Part shown: positions 16,490 to 24,880 of the stretch, one piece after another
Layout of the letters: the number at the start of each line of letters is the position of its first letter
Position numbering within the stretch: position 1 is the stretch's first letter
Program-made: the position numbers and the translations under genes
The notes under the pieces: model-generated
The model's input: the letters and a program-made list of their open reading frames with translations, nothing else
The model's database searches: none
What the model was told of the DNA's origin: nothing
Source of the DNA: UBA9611 sp965237595
Lineage (GTDB): Bacteria; Chloroflexota; Dehalococcoidia; Lucifugimonadales; UBA3495
Length of the DNA: 64,000 nucleotides
Assembly (NCBI GenBank): GCA_965237595.1
Contig: CBDEFY010000007.1
Location: 930,001-994,000, forward strand
Direction: 5' to 3'

Positions 16490-18064
16490 CTAGGTGGACG
16501 CCCGCCCCCGGCGCAAAGCGCGGCCCGGCAGTTCCCCGGTGTTTTGACCGTTGTCGATGACCACCCGGCCATTCACAATCACGTAATCGATCCCAACGGG
16601 ATAATGCTTGGGGTCGTCTTTGGTAGCGTGGGTCTTGACCGTGTCGGGGTTGAAGATGACGATGTCGGCCTTCAAGCCGTCCCGAAGCAGCCCCCGGTCC
16701 GGCAGGCCCAGCCTTTGGGCCGGGAAAGAGGTCATCTTGCGGATGGCCTCGGACAGCTTCAGGTGCCGCTCGGCCCGGACGAACTCGGCCAGCACGATGG
16801 GGAAGCAGCCGTAGGTGCGGGGGTTGGGGTACTCGCCGAAGAGGATGGAGTCGCTGGCAATCATGCCCGCCGGGTGGGACACGAAAGCATAGAGCGTCTG
16901 GGCGTTGGTGCCCAGGCCCACGGTGGATATGCCCAGGTTCTCTTCAATCAGCAGGTCGAACAGGGCGTCGGCCGGGTCTTGGCCCCGCATATCGGCGATG
17001 TCGGTGATTAACTTGCCGTCGTACTGCATGTTCTGGGGCTGGGTGAAATTTGTCAGCCAGTTGTTTTCCAGCCGGTCCCGGGTCAGTTCCCGCTTCATAC
17101 GTTCCCGGTCGTCGGCGTCCCTGAGAGCGGCCATCAACCGCTCCGGTCCACCGTCCTTGGCCCAGTGGGGCAGGCCGATGGTCGGGGTGGTGCCTGAGTA
17201 GGGGTAAGTGTAGCAGTCGAAGGTCACATCCATGCCTTCGTCGCGGGCGTTCTCCACCAGTCCCAGGTAGTCTAGGTGGCTACCCACGCCGGGGGCGCTC
17301 TGCCGGTAGTGGGTCAGGTGCACCGGGCAGTCGCCGCCCCGGCCAATCTCCAAAGCTTCCTCCCACGGAGCGAGTAGGCCCTTGGCGCGCAGGCTGGCGC
17401 GGGTGTGGGTGTGGTAGTGGCCGCCCAACTTGGCCGCCACTCCGGCCAACTCGGCCAGTTCGGAGGTGCTGGCGTAGGCGCCCGGCGGGTAGTCCAAGCC
17501 GGTGGAAAGGCCCCAGGCGCCCTCTTCCATGGCCTCCCGGACCACCGACTTCATGTCTTCCATCTCCGCGGCGGTGGCGGGCCGGTCTTCCCAGCCCACG
17601 CTCCAGATGCGGACCGGCGAGTTGCCCAGGATGTAGGCCATGTTGATGGCCACTGAGTTGTCGTACTTATCCAGCAGATCGGCCACGGTCAGCCAGTCAG
17701 CGGGCAGGGGCGGGTAGCCGTTCAGCCCCGAGTCCAGCCAAATGTAACGCTCAAGTTCCTCTCGGGACTTGAAGGGGGCGTGGGAGATGCCGTCGATGCC
17801 CACCAGCTCGGTGGTCACGCCCTGGCGCACTTTCGGGTCGTGGTGCGGGTCGCCCAAGATGGTCAACCCGGCATGGGAGTGCAGGTCCACGAAACCGGGA
17901 CACACCACGTGACCCGCCGCGTCGATGGTCCGGGCCGCTTCCAGATGCGATGCATCGCCCCGCTGGACGGTGACCTTGTCACCCTCAACCAACACCGCGG
18001 CGAAGAAGCCGGGACTGCCGCTGCCGTCGATGATTAGGCCGTTGGTGATTAGCAGATCAAGCAT
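16490..18064 (-). CDS. N-acyl-D-amino-acid deacylase (D-aminoacylase family amidohydrolase)
   Basis: A 524-residue metal-dependent amidohydrolase that removes acyl groups from N-acyl-D-amino acids. The metal motif HVVCPGFVDLHSHAG near residues 52-66 supplies the H-x-H pair. TELVGIDGISHAP near 85 and GLDYPPGAYAS near 188 are typical of the family, and HYHTHTRAS near 217 carries further His ligands. The C-terminal domain has the usual KADIVIFNPDTV and VIVNGRVVIDNG strands. It lies 12 bp downstream of vapC on the same strand, so it may be read from the same transcript. Confidence 0.9.
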   Translation of the reverse strand: MLDLLITNGLIIDGSGSPGFFAAVLVEGDKVTVQRGDASHLEAARTIDAAGHVVCPGFVDLHSHAGLTILGDPHHDPKVRQGVTTELVGIDGISHAPFKSREELERYIWLDSGLNGYPPLPADWLTVADLLDKYDNSVAINMAYILGNSPVRIWSVGWEDRPATAAEMEDMKSVVREAMEEGAWGLSTGLDYPPGAYASTSELAELAGVAAKLGGHYHTHTRASLRAKGLLAPWEEALEIGRGGDCPVHLTHYRQSAPGVGSHLDYLGLVENARDEGMDVTFDCYTYPYSGTTPTIGLPHWAKDGGPERLMAALRDADDRERMKRELTRDRLENNWLTNFTQPQNMQYDGKLITDIADMRGQDPADALFDLLIEENLGISTVGLGTNAQTLYAFVSHPAGMIASDSILFGEYPNPRTYGCFPIVLAEFVRAERHLKLSEAIRKMTSFPAQRLGLPDRGLLRDGLKADIVIFNPDTVKTHATKDDPKHYPVGIDYVIVNGRVVIDNGQNTGELPGRALRRGRAST

Positions 18065-18076
18065 GGGGGGGCCTAT

Positions 18077-18502
18077 CTAGTCAACATTAACTTTAAGCGT
18101 GGCTAGAAAATCGATCTGCACGTGCTCCAACAATTGGATGTCTTCCATTGGGAAGTCTCTGGTGTTGGCCGTGATCAGGGTTGCGCCACTTGCGATGGCC
18201 GTAGCGGCGATGAGGGTGTCGGCGGTACAGAGGGTGGTTTCCCTGCGGGCAAACTCGTACCTGTACCGGCCTGCCTCTTTGGCCGCCGCCAGCGACACGT
18301 CGTAGAAATCCATAACACCGATCACTCGGTCCGCGGCTGCACGGCTCTCTTGGTACGTCCCCGCATAAAGCTCTTCCACGCTGACGCAGCAGACTCCTAA
18401 CCGATTTCGCTGGCTGGCCAAGGAATTAACCATATCGATCACCTCCCGGCGTCGGTGCAGAAAATCGACCAACACCGTGGTGTCTAGAAGGTAGTTAGTC
18501 AC
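18077..18502 (-). CDS. vapC: PIN-domain ribonuclease toxin, VapC family
   Basis: A 141-residue PIN domain. The first acidic residue is in NYLLDTTVLVDFLHRR (Asp7). The second is in VSVEELYAG near residue 44. The third is in TLCTADTLIAATAI near residue 94, and the fourth region is TANTRDFP near 113. VapC toxins cut tRNA or rRNA when freed from their antitoxin. It follows the antitoxin by 49 bp. It is full length and looks intact. Confidence 0.85.
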   Translation of the reverse strand: MTNYLLDTTVLVDFLHRRREVIDMVNSLASQRNRLGVCCVSVEELYAGTYQESRAAADRVIGVMDFYDVSLAAAKEAGRYRYEFARRETTLCTADTLIAATAIASGATLITANTRDFPMEDIQLLEHVQIDFLATLKVNVD

Positions 18503-18551
18503 GTTGCAGTCTCTCTAGGCGTTTATCGCTCTGCCGCCGCGACTCTCTAAC

Positions 18552-18758
18552 CTAGGATGCTACTTTTTCCGGAGTGTCCCAGTGAGGATGTTCTTTTGCC
18601 GACAGGGCTCCCGCCGTTGCTTCAAGTGCGGCACGGAGGGCATCTATTCGCAACTTCTCCCGTACAGCCTCTTCGATGAACTTACTTCGTTTTCCCCTGC
18701 CCGCCTCTTTATCCACTGCTTTGACGAGGTCCTCGGGCAAGATCACATGGGTTCGCAC
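18552..18758 (-). CDS. vapB: Ribbon-helix-helix antitoxin, VapB-like
   Basis: A 68-residue protein with an N-terminal ribbon-helix-helix: RTHVILPEDLVKAVDKEAG then KRSKFIEEAVREKLR. This would bind the operon promoter as a dimer. The C-terminal tail (about 45-68, ending HPHWDTPEKVAS) would neutralise the PIN toxin. The GTG start at 18758 has a strong AGGAGG 9 bases upstream. It forms an ordinary antitoxin-toxin pair with the gene at 18077-18502. Confidence 0.82.
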   Translation of the reverse strand: MRTHVILPEDLVKAVDKEAGRGKRSKFIEEAVREKLRIDALRAALEATAGALSAKEHPHWDTPEKVAS

Positions 18759-18826
18759 TTTTCAAGACCTCCTGACCATCGAATCAAATTAATTATACAC
18801 ACATTTAGGACACACGATTTATGTGA

Positions 18827-21052
18827 TTACCCGCCCACCGCCTTTGCCCTCAGCCCCGCCAACACCTTGTCCGCCGTAATCGGTAGGTCCGTGATGCGGA
18901 CTCCCACGGCGTCGTAGACGGCGTTGGCGATGGCCCCGGCGACGGGGATGTTGCTGCTTTCGCCGATGCCCTTGCTCTCGTAGGGAGCGGGGCCGGCGTC
19001 GCCCTCAACCAGCACGGTCACCACCTCGGGGACGTCGGCGGAGGTGGGGATTTTGTAGTCTCCGAAGCTCAGGGTAGAGATGCGGCCCTCTTCCAACTCC
19101 AGTTCTTCCATCAGGGCGTAGCCCAGTCCCTGAATGAGTCCTCCTTCCACCTGGCCTTGGTGGTTCATCGGGTTCAAGATGGCGCCGATATCGTGGGCGG
19201 TGACAATCTTTTTCACCGTGACCTCGCCGGTCTCCGGGTCCACCTCCACTTCGGCGACCTGTGTGCAAAATGAGGTAAGCTCCGGGGTCTCGGAGGTTAC
19301 GCTGGTCTCCCCGGTTAAAGCGCCGCCGCCGGTCCGGCTGACCACCTCGCCGATGCTCATGCCCCGTCCCGCCGCCACCAAGCGTCCACCTTCAAGAGAC
19401 ACCTGCTCCTCTGGTGCGTCCAGCAAAGGGGATGCCGCTTTGATAAGCCTGCCCCGCAGTTCCCTGGCGGCGCCCACCACCGCCTGTCCGGCGGTGTAGG
19501 TGACCCGGCTGCCGCCGGAGCCGGAACTGTACGGCATGTGGGCGGTGTCTTCGAGGACGATTTGAACGTCCTCCACATCCACCGTCAACTCTTCCGCCAC
19601 CATCTGCCGCAGCACCGTGTGGGAACCGGTGCCCGTGTCCCAAAAAGCCATGTGCAGTTGGGGCCGTCCTTCGCTGCTGAGGCCAATCCTGGCCGCGAAC
19701 CGGCCCGTGCCCTGCACCAGATCGGTCATAGCCATGCCCCAACCGGTGTTGGCGGGTTTGGGCTGGTCCCCGGGCTGGTCTATACCGGCTGCCTTGGCCG
19801 CAGCCACCAACGTCTCTGAGGCCTTAATCTTCTGCCAGTAACGTCCCACCGGGGAGGCGTCGCCGTCGCGCATGACGTTCTTCAGCCGGAACTGGTAAGG
19901 GTCCATGCCCAGCTCTTGGGCAATCATGTCCATGTGGGACTCCACGGCGAAGACCACCTGGGGCTTAGCGGGGCTGCGCATGTGGCCCCGGGGCACGTTG
20001 TTCGTGTAGACGGTGTAGCTGTCGATTTTGGCGTGGGGGACGTTGTAGACGCCACAGATATGGTCGGCGCCCCTCAAGTAGACAGTGGGCTTGAAAGCCC
20101 CGTATGCCCCGCTGTCGAACACCGCCCTGGCCTGCCGGGCCTTGATGGTCCCGTCCTTCATCACACCGGTCTTAATGGTCATCACCGCCGGGTGGCGCGG
20201 GTTGCCGGCCATCAGTTCCTGGATGTAGTCCATGACCATCTTGACCGGGCGGCCCGAGCGCTTGGACAGGTAGTAGCAGAGGGGCACGTCCATGAACGAC
20301 CCCTTGCCTCCGAAGTCGCCGCCGATGGTGCTTGGATGGAGCACGATGCTCTCGGCGGGGACGCTCCAAACAGCCGCCAGTTGGTCCCGCAGCATGTAGG
20401 GGTCCTTGTTGTTGACCCAGATCTGCACCCGGCCCGATTCTTCCGCGCTGACCAGACAGGCATGGGGCTCGATGTATGCCTGGTGCATCAATTGGGCGCG
20501 GAAGGAATGCTCGAAGACCAAGTCCGACTCGCGAAACCCCTGCTCAATATCTCCCTTTTCCCAGGTGATGTGGGCGAAGGCGTTGTTGATGCCGGAAGGG
20601 GGCTGTGGCAAGCCTTGGTAAGACTCCATGTTCGGATGAAGGGCCGGAGCGTCCGGTCCCATGGCCTCTTCCGCGTCGAAGACCGGATTCAGTTCCTCGT
20701 ACTCCACGTCAATCAACAGCAGGGCCTCGTCGGCGGCGGCCACGGCGGCCACCTTCTCGCCCACGAACCGCACAACGCCCTGGGCCAACACCGGCATGTC
20801 CACCAGGCGACGGCCCACCAGAGTTTCGGGCAGGTTCTGACCCGTCACCACCGCGTGCACGCCAGGCAGGGATTCGGCCTGAGTCGTGTCGATGCTGACA
20901 ATCCGGGCGTAGGGGAATGGGCTGCGGAGCACCTTGCCCCAGAGCATCCCTGGCACGGAGACGTCGGCCGCGTAGACCGACTTCCCCGAAACCTTGTCCG
21001 GGCCTTCTCCCCTGGTGATGGACTGACCGATTGCGGAACGTGTGGCGGTCAT
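18827..21052 (-). CDS. Xanthine dehydrogenase-family molybdopterin-binding subunit
   Basis: About 741 residues, the large subunit of a molybdenum hydroxylase. The N-terminal domain opens GKSVYAADVSVPGMLWGKVLRSPFP-like near residue 20. Mo-cofactor loops include TIGGDFGGKGSF near residue 240, RGHMRSPAKPQ near 335 and GSGGSRVTYTAGQA near 510. The C-terminal KGIGESSNIPVAGAIANAV near 690 holds the catalytic Glu of the family. Substrate is unknown, and it could be a CO-dehydrogenase-like or aldehyde/purine type. The FAD and 2Fe-2S subunits are not adjacent, which is unusual. ATG 21052 is preferred over 21094 because AGAGGA lies 8 bases upstream. Confidence 0.87.
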   Translation of the reverse strand: MTATRSAIGQSITRGEGPDKVSGKSVYAADVSVPGMLWGKVLRSPFPYARIVSIDTTQAESLPGVHAVVTGQNLPETLVGRRLVDMPVLAQGVVRFVGEKVAAVAAADEALLLIDVEYEELNPVFDAEEAMGPDAPALHPNMESYQGLPQPPSGINNAFAHITWEKGDIEQGFRESDLVFEHSFRAQLMHQAYIEPHACLVSAEESGRVQIWVNNKDPYMLRDQLAAVWSVPAESIVLHPSTIGGDFGGKGSFMDVPLCYYLSKRSGRPVKMVMDYIQELMAGNPRHPAVMTIKTGVMKDGTIKARQARAVFDSGAYGAFKPTVYLRGADHICGVYNVPHAKIDSYTVYTNNVPRGHMRSPAKPQVVFAVESHMDMIAQELGMDPYQFRLKNVMRDGDASPVGRYWQKIKASETLVAAAKAAGIDQPGDQPKPANTGWGMAMTDLVQGTGRFAARIGLSSEGRPQLHMAFWDTGTGSHTVLRQMVAEELTVDVEDVQIVLEDTAHMPYSSGSGGSRVTYTAGQAVVGAARELRGRLIKAASPLLDAPEEQVSLEGGRLVAAGRGMSIGEVVSRTGGGALTGETSVTSETPELTSFCTQVAEVEVDPETGEVTVKKIVTAHDIGAILNPMNHQGQVEGGLIQGLGYALMEELELEEGRISTLSFGDYKIPTSADVPEVVTVLVEGDAGPAPYESKGIGESSNIPVAGAIANAVYDAVGVRITDLPITADKVLAGLRAKAVGG

Positions 21053-21148
21053 GTTAATTATCCTCTGGGGGCCTAAGGGGCGTTTAGTTGGCATTACGTC
21101 CGGGAATGGACTGATTGGCGGGAATTATACACAGAGCAGCCTGGCGGG

Positions 21149-21685
21149 TTACTGAAGGACAATCCCAGTGCCCCGGGGCAGGTCCCAGTCCTCCTCCTGC
21201 AGGCCCCGGAGATAGTCTATCTGGCCGTGATGGTTGTTCTTGTGGGTAATCAGGTGACGAAGAGAGCCGCCCACAGTGAACTCAGGGCGGGCCGGGTCGG
21301 GTAGTTGGTCCAGGACCTCCGGCGTCAACCCCGAAACGTACCGGGCGGTCCGCTGGTGCACCGCTTCGGCGTAACCCACCAGCACGTCCATCGAGGGGAT
21401 GGCCAAGGCCCGCAGATCCATGCGGTCGCCGGGGTCGGGAGCGGTGGCCGGCTGGCCGAATCTATCGTGCCAGCTTTCCGCCGCCCAAAGGTCCTCTCCC
21501 AGCTTTCCGGAGGATGTGACGCGGGTGTCCTCGTTCCGGCTCAGGTGCCACAGGATGAACCCTATGTTGTTGGCCGTGGGCGCCGGTCGCCAGAGCAGCT
21601 GTTCCGTACTCAGGCCTTCGCAGGTGGCCAGCAGCCTCAGGTGTACCTGGGCCAGACAGTCCGAGATAAAGCCAACGGCGTCCAT
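21149..21685 (-). CDS. DinB-family four-helix-bundle protein
   Basis: A 178-residue DinB/YfiT-like protein. NNIGFILWHLSRNEDTRV near residues 39-56 supplies the first metal-ligand His, and GGSLRHLITHKNNHHGQIDYLRGLQ near 140-164 supplies the other His residues. Members bind a divalent metal; some act as thiol transferases such as bacillithiol or mycothiol S-transferases, most are uncharacterised. AGGAGGGG lies 5 bases before ATG 21685. Confidence 0.85.
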   Translation of the reverse strand: MDAVGFISDCLAQVHLRLLATCEGLSTEQLLWRPAPTANNIGFILWHLSRNEDTRVTSSGKLGEDLWAAESWHDRFGQPATAPDPGDRMDLRALAIPSMDVLVGYAEAVHQRTARYVSGLTPEVLDQLPDPARPEFTVGGSLRHLITHKNNHHGQIDYLRGLQEEDWDLPRGTGIVLQ

Positions 21686-21939
21686 TTACCCCTCCTGAGA
21701 AAGCCGGCGTCATTGCCCGTCGTCAACGCAATCAAGAAAGGAGGATTATGCCACATCGACGGGCAGAAATGCCGCCACCAGTCAAGGGACAACGGCTTGC
21801 TGTAAAGGCCAAGTTGGCCGAGCATATTAACAAGCGCAGTCCAGGTTACCGACCTAGCTGCCATACCCAGCTCGATGAAAACCCCATTTCACACCGGTTT
21901 CACGACGAATATTCGGTTAGAAGAAATAGATTCGAGTAT

Positions 21940-22384
21940 ATGAGTAAGCGAGCACTTTTCCCCACGTTTCTGGGGCTATTGCTGCTCACGCTGATTGCGT
22001 GCGGCGGTTTCGGTGGCGAAGAAGCCTCAGAACAGACTGATGCGGCGTCCACCGCGGCTCCGTCTCCCACTGCGACCCAGGCTCCGCCCACAGGGCCCCC
22101 AATTCCCACGCCCGTGGCGACGGAGGGCGATTTGTTCTTGCAGCTTGTTGAGCCCACCGAGACTGAGGTGTTCATCGATGTCGGTTCTTTGGCCGTCGCC
22201 GGACGGACCCGTGTCGACGCCATGGTAACTATATAACGACACGATTGTGGAGCCGGACATTGATGGCGGGTTCTCATTGGACGTGCCGTTGGAAGAGGGC
22301 CCCAACATCATCGAGGTGGTATCCAGCGTGGCCGGTGGAGAGCAAATGGACCTAGTCTTGGTCGCCATCTACTTGTTGCCCTGA
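21940..22384 (+). pseudogene. Lipoprotein with Ig-like domain, frameshifted
   Basis: ATG 21940 opens a lipoprotein signal: MSKRALFPTF, a leucine-rich core, then the lipobox LIAC. A Pro/Thr/Ala-rich linker (SPTATQAPPTGPPIPTP) follows, then an Ig-like strand set (LQLVEPTETEVFIDVG...). The frame ends at TAA 22234-22236. One extra T near 22232 explains this, because the next frame continues NDTIVEPDIDGGFSLDVPLE and ends LVAIYLLP-TGA at 22384. Restored length is about 147 residues. A cell-surface adhesion or binding role is inferred. The next gene, also secreted and Ig-rich, is probably in the same operon. The 254 bases between dinB and this gene show nothing else. Confidence 0.65.
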
Positions 22385-22431
22385 CCAACGTGCCCTGGTC
22401 AAAACGCATCCGGCAACAAACCACACCAGCA

Positions 22432-22623
22432 ATGGATTTCCGAAGGACAGGTGTCTCCGTGTCAGTTTTGAATCGAGCCATCTCCATCAAGAGAAATCTA
22501 TTTCGCCCGCTGAGTCTCGTCTTAATCTCCGCCCTTCTCGCCTCGTTGTTGCTGGCAATGTTCGCCAGCACGGCTTCGGCCCAGAGCAACGACGTTATCG
22601 GACGGGGCTTCACCGGGACGGTC
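22432..22623 (+). pseudogene. Secreted Ig-repeat surface protein, 5' part (interrupted by IS1-family element)
   Basis: The N-terminal ~64 codons: a charged start, then a long hydrophobic signal (LSLVLISALLASLLLAMFA) with a likely signal-peptidase site after TASAQ, then SNDVIGRGFTGTV. The insertion at 22624 cuts it. Removing the element and one copy of its 8-bp duplication joins codon GTC (22621-22623) to ATA (24881), giving FTGTV-ISVDTSIGLLTI in frame with the 3' part. The start is ATG 22432 or GTG 22459; the latter has AAGGA upstream. Confidence 0.7.
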
Positions 22624-22657
22624 GGTAGTGTCCTAATTTGAATCTAGGCCCCTAGAT

Positions 22658-22957
22658 TTATCCGTCCCTTTGCTCTTGCACAATAGCCGCGTTCACTGCC
22701 TTCTCTGACGAGTCCACATGCCCTTGATGGAGCACTGCCACAAAGCGGCGATTCTCTGACCCTTCAACGGCATGGGACCAGGCGTAGCAACGGGGTGCTG
22801 TCGCGTGATCAATAAGATCAAAAACCTGAACAGTGCCAGACCATACGGTCTGGCCTTGGAATGTCTCGGTCACTGGAACCGATTCTACCCACTCGGACTC
22901 ACAGCCGTGTAAGTTCAAGATGGCCTGGCGGAGGTTGTCTCGCTCAGCTTCAGTCAT
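22658..22957 (-). CDS. IS1-element cargo protein, unknown
   Basis: A 99-residue hypothetical protein, opening TEAERDNLRQAILNLHGCES and ending AIVQEQRDG. No family is recognised; the alternating pattern TVWSGTVQVFDLI...RCYAWSHA...RRFVAVLHQGH suggests a small alpha/beta fold. It overlaps the end of the upstream 271-residue gene by 8 bp, so the two are translated as one operon. Being inside an insertion element, it is probably passenger DNA and not part of transposition. Confidence 0.65.
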   Translation of the reverse strand: MTEAERDNLRQAILNLHGCESEWVESVPVTETFQGQTVWSGTVQVFDLIDHATAPRCYAWSHAVEGSENRRFVAVLHQGHVDSSEKAVNAAIVQEQRDG

Positions 22958-23765
22958 CTTCCACTGGCGTGGTCAGGGGTTTTTTAAGCAAGAGCAATTG
23001 TGCCTGCATCTCCTCCCAATTATCGTCAGTCATAGGATAGGGGACCTGGAGCAGCACCCAAGGAGCGCCAGTTAATGGAATTTGAACCGTTCGATTGACC
23101 CGTGTTGGAGAGCCACCCTTCGGCTTCTCTGCTGGGCCTTCTGGCTGTAGATCGGAACTAGGGGGAGTTATCGTCGGCGTTTGGACCATAGTGAACTCTC
23201 CATCCTGTTCTGTTTTATCTGTATCAGATGGAGGTATACTATCAGTTTCTCCTAACTTTGCATAGGCAATAGTCTCACGAAATTCTGTGATTAAGTCATC
23301 AGCAGCCTTGTCACCGAACTCCTTGTCACGCCTGAGGTACACCCGCAGCGTTGTATCCCCTGGAATTGCCCCTTGATACTTATCCCACATTTCTCTATGG
23401 ATAACTGGCTTTAGGGCGGCTTCTTTCAGCTTGCTGGCCTTCTCTGGCGAATCTGGCTTGTCATCTAGCAGAATATCCAGAGCAAATTGGGTTAACTTAG
23501 CTTGCCTGGTGTCTCCTTTCCCCTCACCCTCCAAGAGGTCAAATTTTAGGAGAGCGGACAAAATGGCCATACCGCCGCCACTCTTGGCTTGAAAGCCCAG
23601 CACTTGTAGAACTGTGTCGATATGCATGGGATTCCTACTAGCCTCCTTGCGGAGCATCTCCGCCTTCCGGAGTGCGGTGGGAAGGTTGATAGCGGGATAC
23701 GCTGGGCTGCGATGCCGCTTGCTTCCACTGGGAGCTATTGCGGCATCATTCGTCTGGCTTGCCAT
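22950..23765 (-). CDS. IS1-element cargo protein, winged-helix-like N-terminal region
   Basis: A 271-residue protein. Residues about 22-150 (YPAINLPTALRKAEMLRKEA, then VLQVLGFQAKSGGGMAILSALLKFDLLEGEG) look like tandem winged-helix units similar in layout to DUF5343-type proteins; the family match is not certain. Residues 165-220 are low-complexity, rich in Pro, Thr and Asp. The C-terminal TVQIPLTGAPWVLLQVPYPM resembles a motif in proteins that read short peptides or DNA-bound partners, function unknown. ATG 23765 has GGAGGG upstream and a good promoter at 23800-23828. Confidence 0.7.
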   Translation of the reverse strand: MASQTNDAAIAPSGSKRHRSPAYPAINLPTALRKAEMLRKEASRNPMHIDTVLQVLGFQAKSGGGMAILSALLKFDLLEGEGKGDTRQAKLTQFALDILLDDKPDSPEKASKLKEAALKPVIHREMWDKYQGAIPGDTTLRVYLRRDKEFGDKAADDLITEFRETIAYAKLGETDSIPPSDTDKTEQDGEFTMVQTPTITPPSSDLQPEGPAEKPKGGSPTRVNRTVQIPLTGAPWVLLQVPYPMTDDNWEEMQAQLLLLKKPLTTPVEDD

Positions 23766-23799
23766 GGCTGGATTCCCTCCGCAGTAGGCTTACTAGATA

Positions 23800-23828
23800 T
23801 TTATACCACGCCCTACTGGAAAGGTCAA
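23800..23828 (-). promoter_or_regulatory. Promoter of the IS1 cargo operon
   Basis: On the minus strand TTGACC (23828-23823) and TATAAA (23805-23800) are separated by exactly 17 bp, 35 bases upstream of the 271-residue cargo gene start. Seen directly; activity inferred. Confidence 0.6.
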
Positions 23829-23936
23829 GAGGTATAATCTATAATTTTATCTTCATGGTATTGGCATATAGTAGATAAAGTGATAGATTTGTGGAGTAAG
23901 AAAACCCCCAGAGTTTACGGCTCTAGGGGTTTACAT

Positions 23937-24007
23937 GGGGCGGGGAATGGGTTCCCGGGCGGACTTTACACCCAGCTCGCAGGGGTTCGATTCCCCTCCG
24001 CTCCACC
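23937..24007 (+). other. tRNA-like sequence inside the IS1 element
   Basis: A 7-bp acceptor stem can form between GGGGCGG (23937-23943) and CCGCTCC (23998-24004), followed by A-CC. A canonical T arm is present: AGGGG, loop TTCGATT, CCCCT. A D-arm-like hairpin GGGAA/TTCCC also fits. The anticodon arm is poor: no standard seven-base loop with U33 is seen. A separate 10-bp hairpin (AACCCCcAGAG/CTCTaGGGGTT) precedes it near 23903-23929. It is best read as a decayed or captured tRNA or tmRNA end; a functional tRNA is unlikely. Confidence 0.4.
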
Positions 24008-24035
24008 TCATTATAGCAGATTCGTGAGGCATCGC

Positions 24036-24863
24036 ATGAATAAACTGAAGCCAGAGCTTCAAGAAACCGTAATTACAGCCTTAGTTGAAGGGTGTTCAAT
24101 TCGATCAGTGGAGCGGATGACTGGTGTCCACAGAGATACCATCATGCGGCTGGGTGTTCAAGTTGGGAATAACTGCGCCGCACTCACGGATAACATGATG
24201 CAGGGGCTTCCTTGTAAGCGATTCGAGTTAGATGAGATCTGGTGCTTTGTTGGAAAAAACCAACGGCACGTCCTGGATATAGATAACCCGAATGAAGTCG
24301 GTGATTTCTGGACGTGGATTGCCATTGATGCTGAAACCAAGCTAGTTCCGTCTTACCTGGTTGGCAAGAGGGATGCTGAGGCAGCCCAAGCCCTCATGAC
24401 CGATTTGGCTTCTAGGCTCAATAATAGGGTGCAACTTAGTTCCGATGGGCTCAGGCTTTACATAAAAGCGGTGGAGGCCGGATTTGGTGGTGATGTGGAC
24501 TATGCTCAAATCGTCAAATCGTATGAAGCGGAGCCTGTCGGACCGGGTAGGTACTCACCACCAAATGTCGCATTGGTGGATAAGACCAACATAGTTGGCA
24601 ATCCTGACTTCGACAAAATCTCTACTTCATATGTGGAGAGACAGAATTTAACTCTTAGGATGTCCCAGCGCCGCTTCACCCGGTTGACCAATGCTTTCAG
24701 TAAGAAGGCTGATAATCTCAGGTCGGCAGTTAACTTGCACTTCGCCCACTACAACTTAGTTCGCCGTCATAGCACCATCAAAATGACTCCGGCTATGGCT
24801 GCGGGTGTGGCAGACCACCAATGGACTATTTGGGAGTTGCTACGCGAGTCAGCCTCAAATTAG
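24036..24863 (+). CDS. IS1-family transposase, single reading frame
   Basis: A 275-residue DDE transposase. The N-terminal helix-turn-helix is GCSIRSVERMTGVHRDTIMR (residues about 19-38). The first catalytic Asp is in FELDEIWCFVGKN near residue 66. The second is in VQLSSDGLRLYIKAV near 133. The Glu is in SYVERQNLTLRMSQRRFTR near 203-221, a signature of IS1 relatives. It differs from E. coli IS1 by being one uninterrupted frame. ATG 24036 is chosen because GTGAGG lies 7 bases upstream; a longer start would read through the tRNA-like stretch. It appears intact. Confidence 0.87.
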   Translation: MNKLKPELQETVITALVEGCSIRSVERMTGVHRDTIMRLGVQVGNNCAALTDNMMQGLPCKRFELDEIWCFVGKNQRHVLDIDNPNEVGDFWTWIAIDAETKLVPSYLVGKRDAEAAQALMTDLASRLNNRVQLSSDGLRLYIKAVEAGFGGDVDYAQIVKSYEAEPVGPGRYSPPNVALVDKTNIVGNPDFDKISTSYVERQNLTLRMSQRRFTRLTNAFSKKADNLRSAVNLHFAHYNLVRRHSTIKMTPAMAAGVADHQWTIWELLRESASN

Positions 24864-24880
24864 GACACTACCGGACGGTC

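Larger units (their letters stand above)
22624..24872 (+). mobile_element. IS1-family insertion element with cargo genes, 2249 bp
   Basis: Both ends carry the same 18-bp inverted repeat GGTAGTGTCCTAATTTGA (22624-22641 and, inverted, 24855-24872). The element is flanked by an identical 8-bp duplication GGACGGTC (22616-22623 and 24873-24880). Terminal GG and an 8-bp target duplication fit the IS1 family, as does the transposase. It is about three times the size of a classic IS1 because it carries two minus-strand genes and a tRNA-like stretch. The transposase stop codon lies inside the right repeat. Confidence 0.88.

Noticed and set aside
23880..24035. Longer N terminus of the IS1 transposase (52 extra residues)
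   Set aside because: The extension is encoded by the tRNA-like sequence and has no ribosome binding site; ATG 24036 has one.
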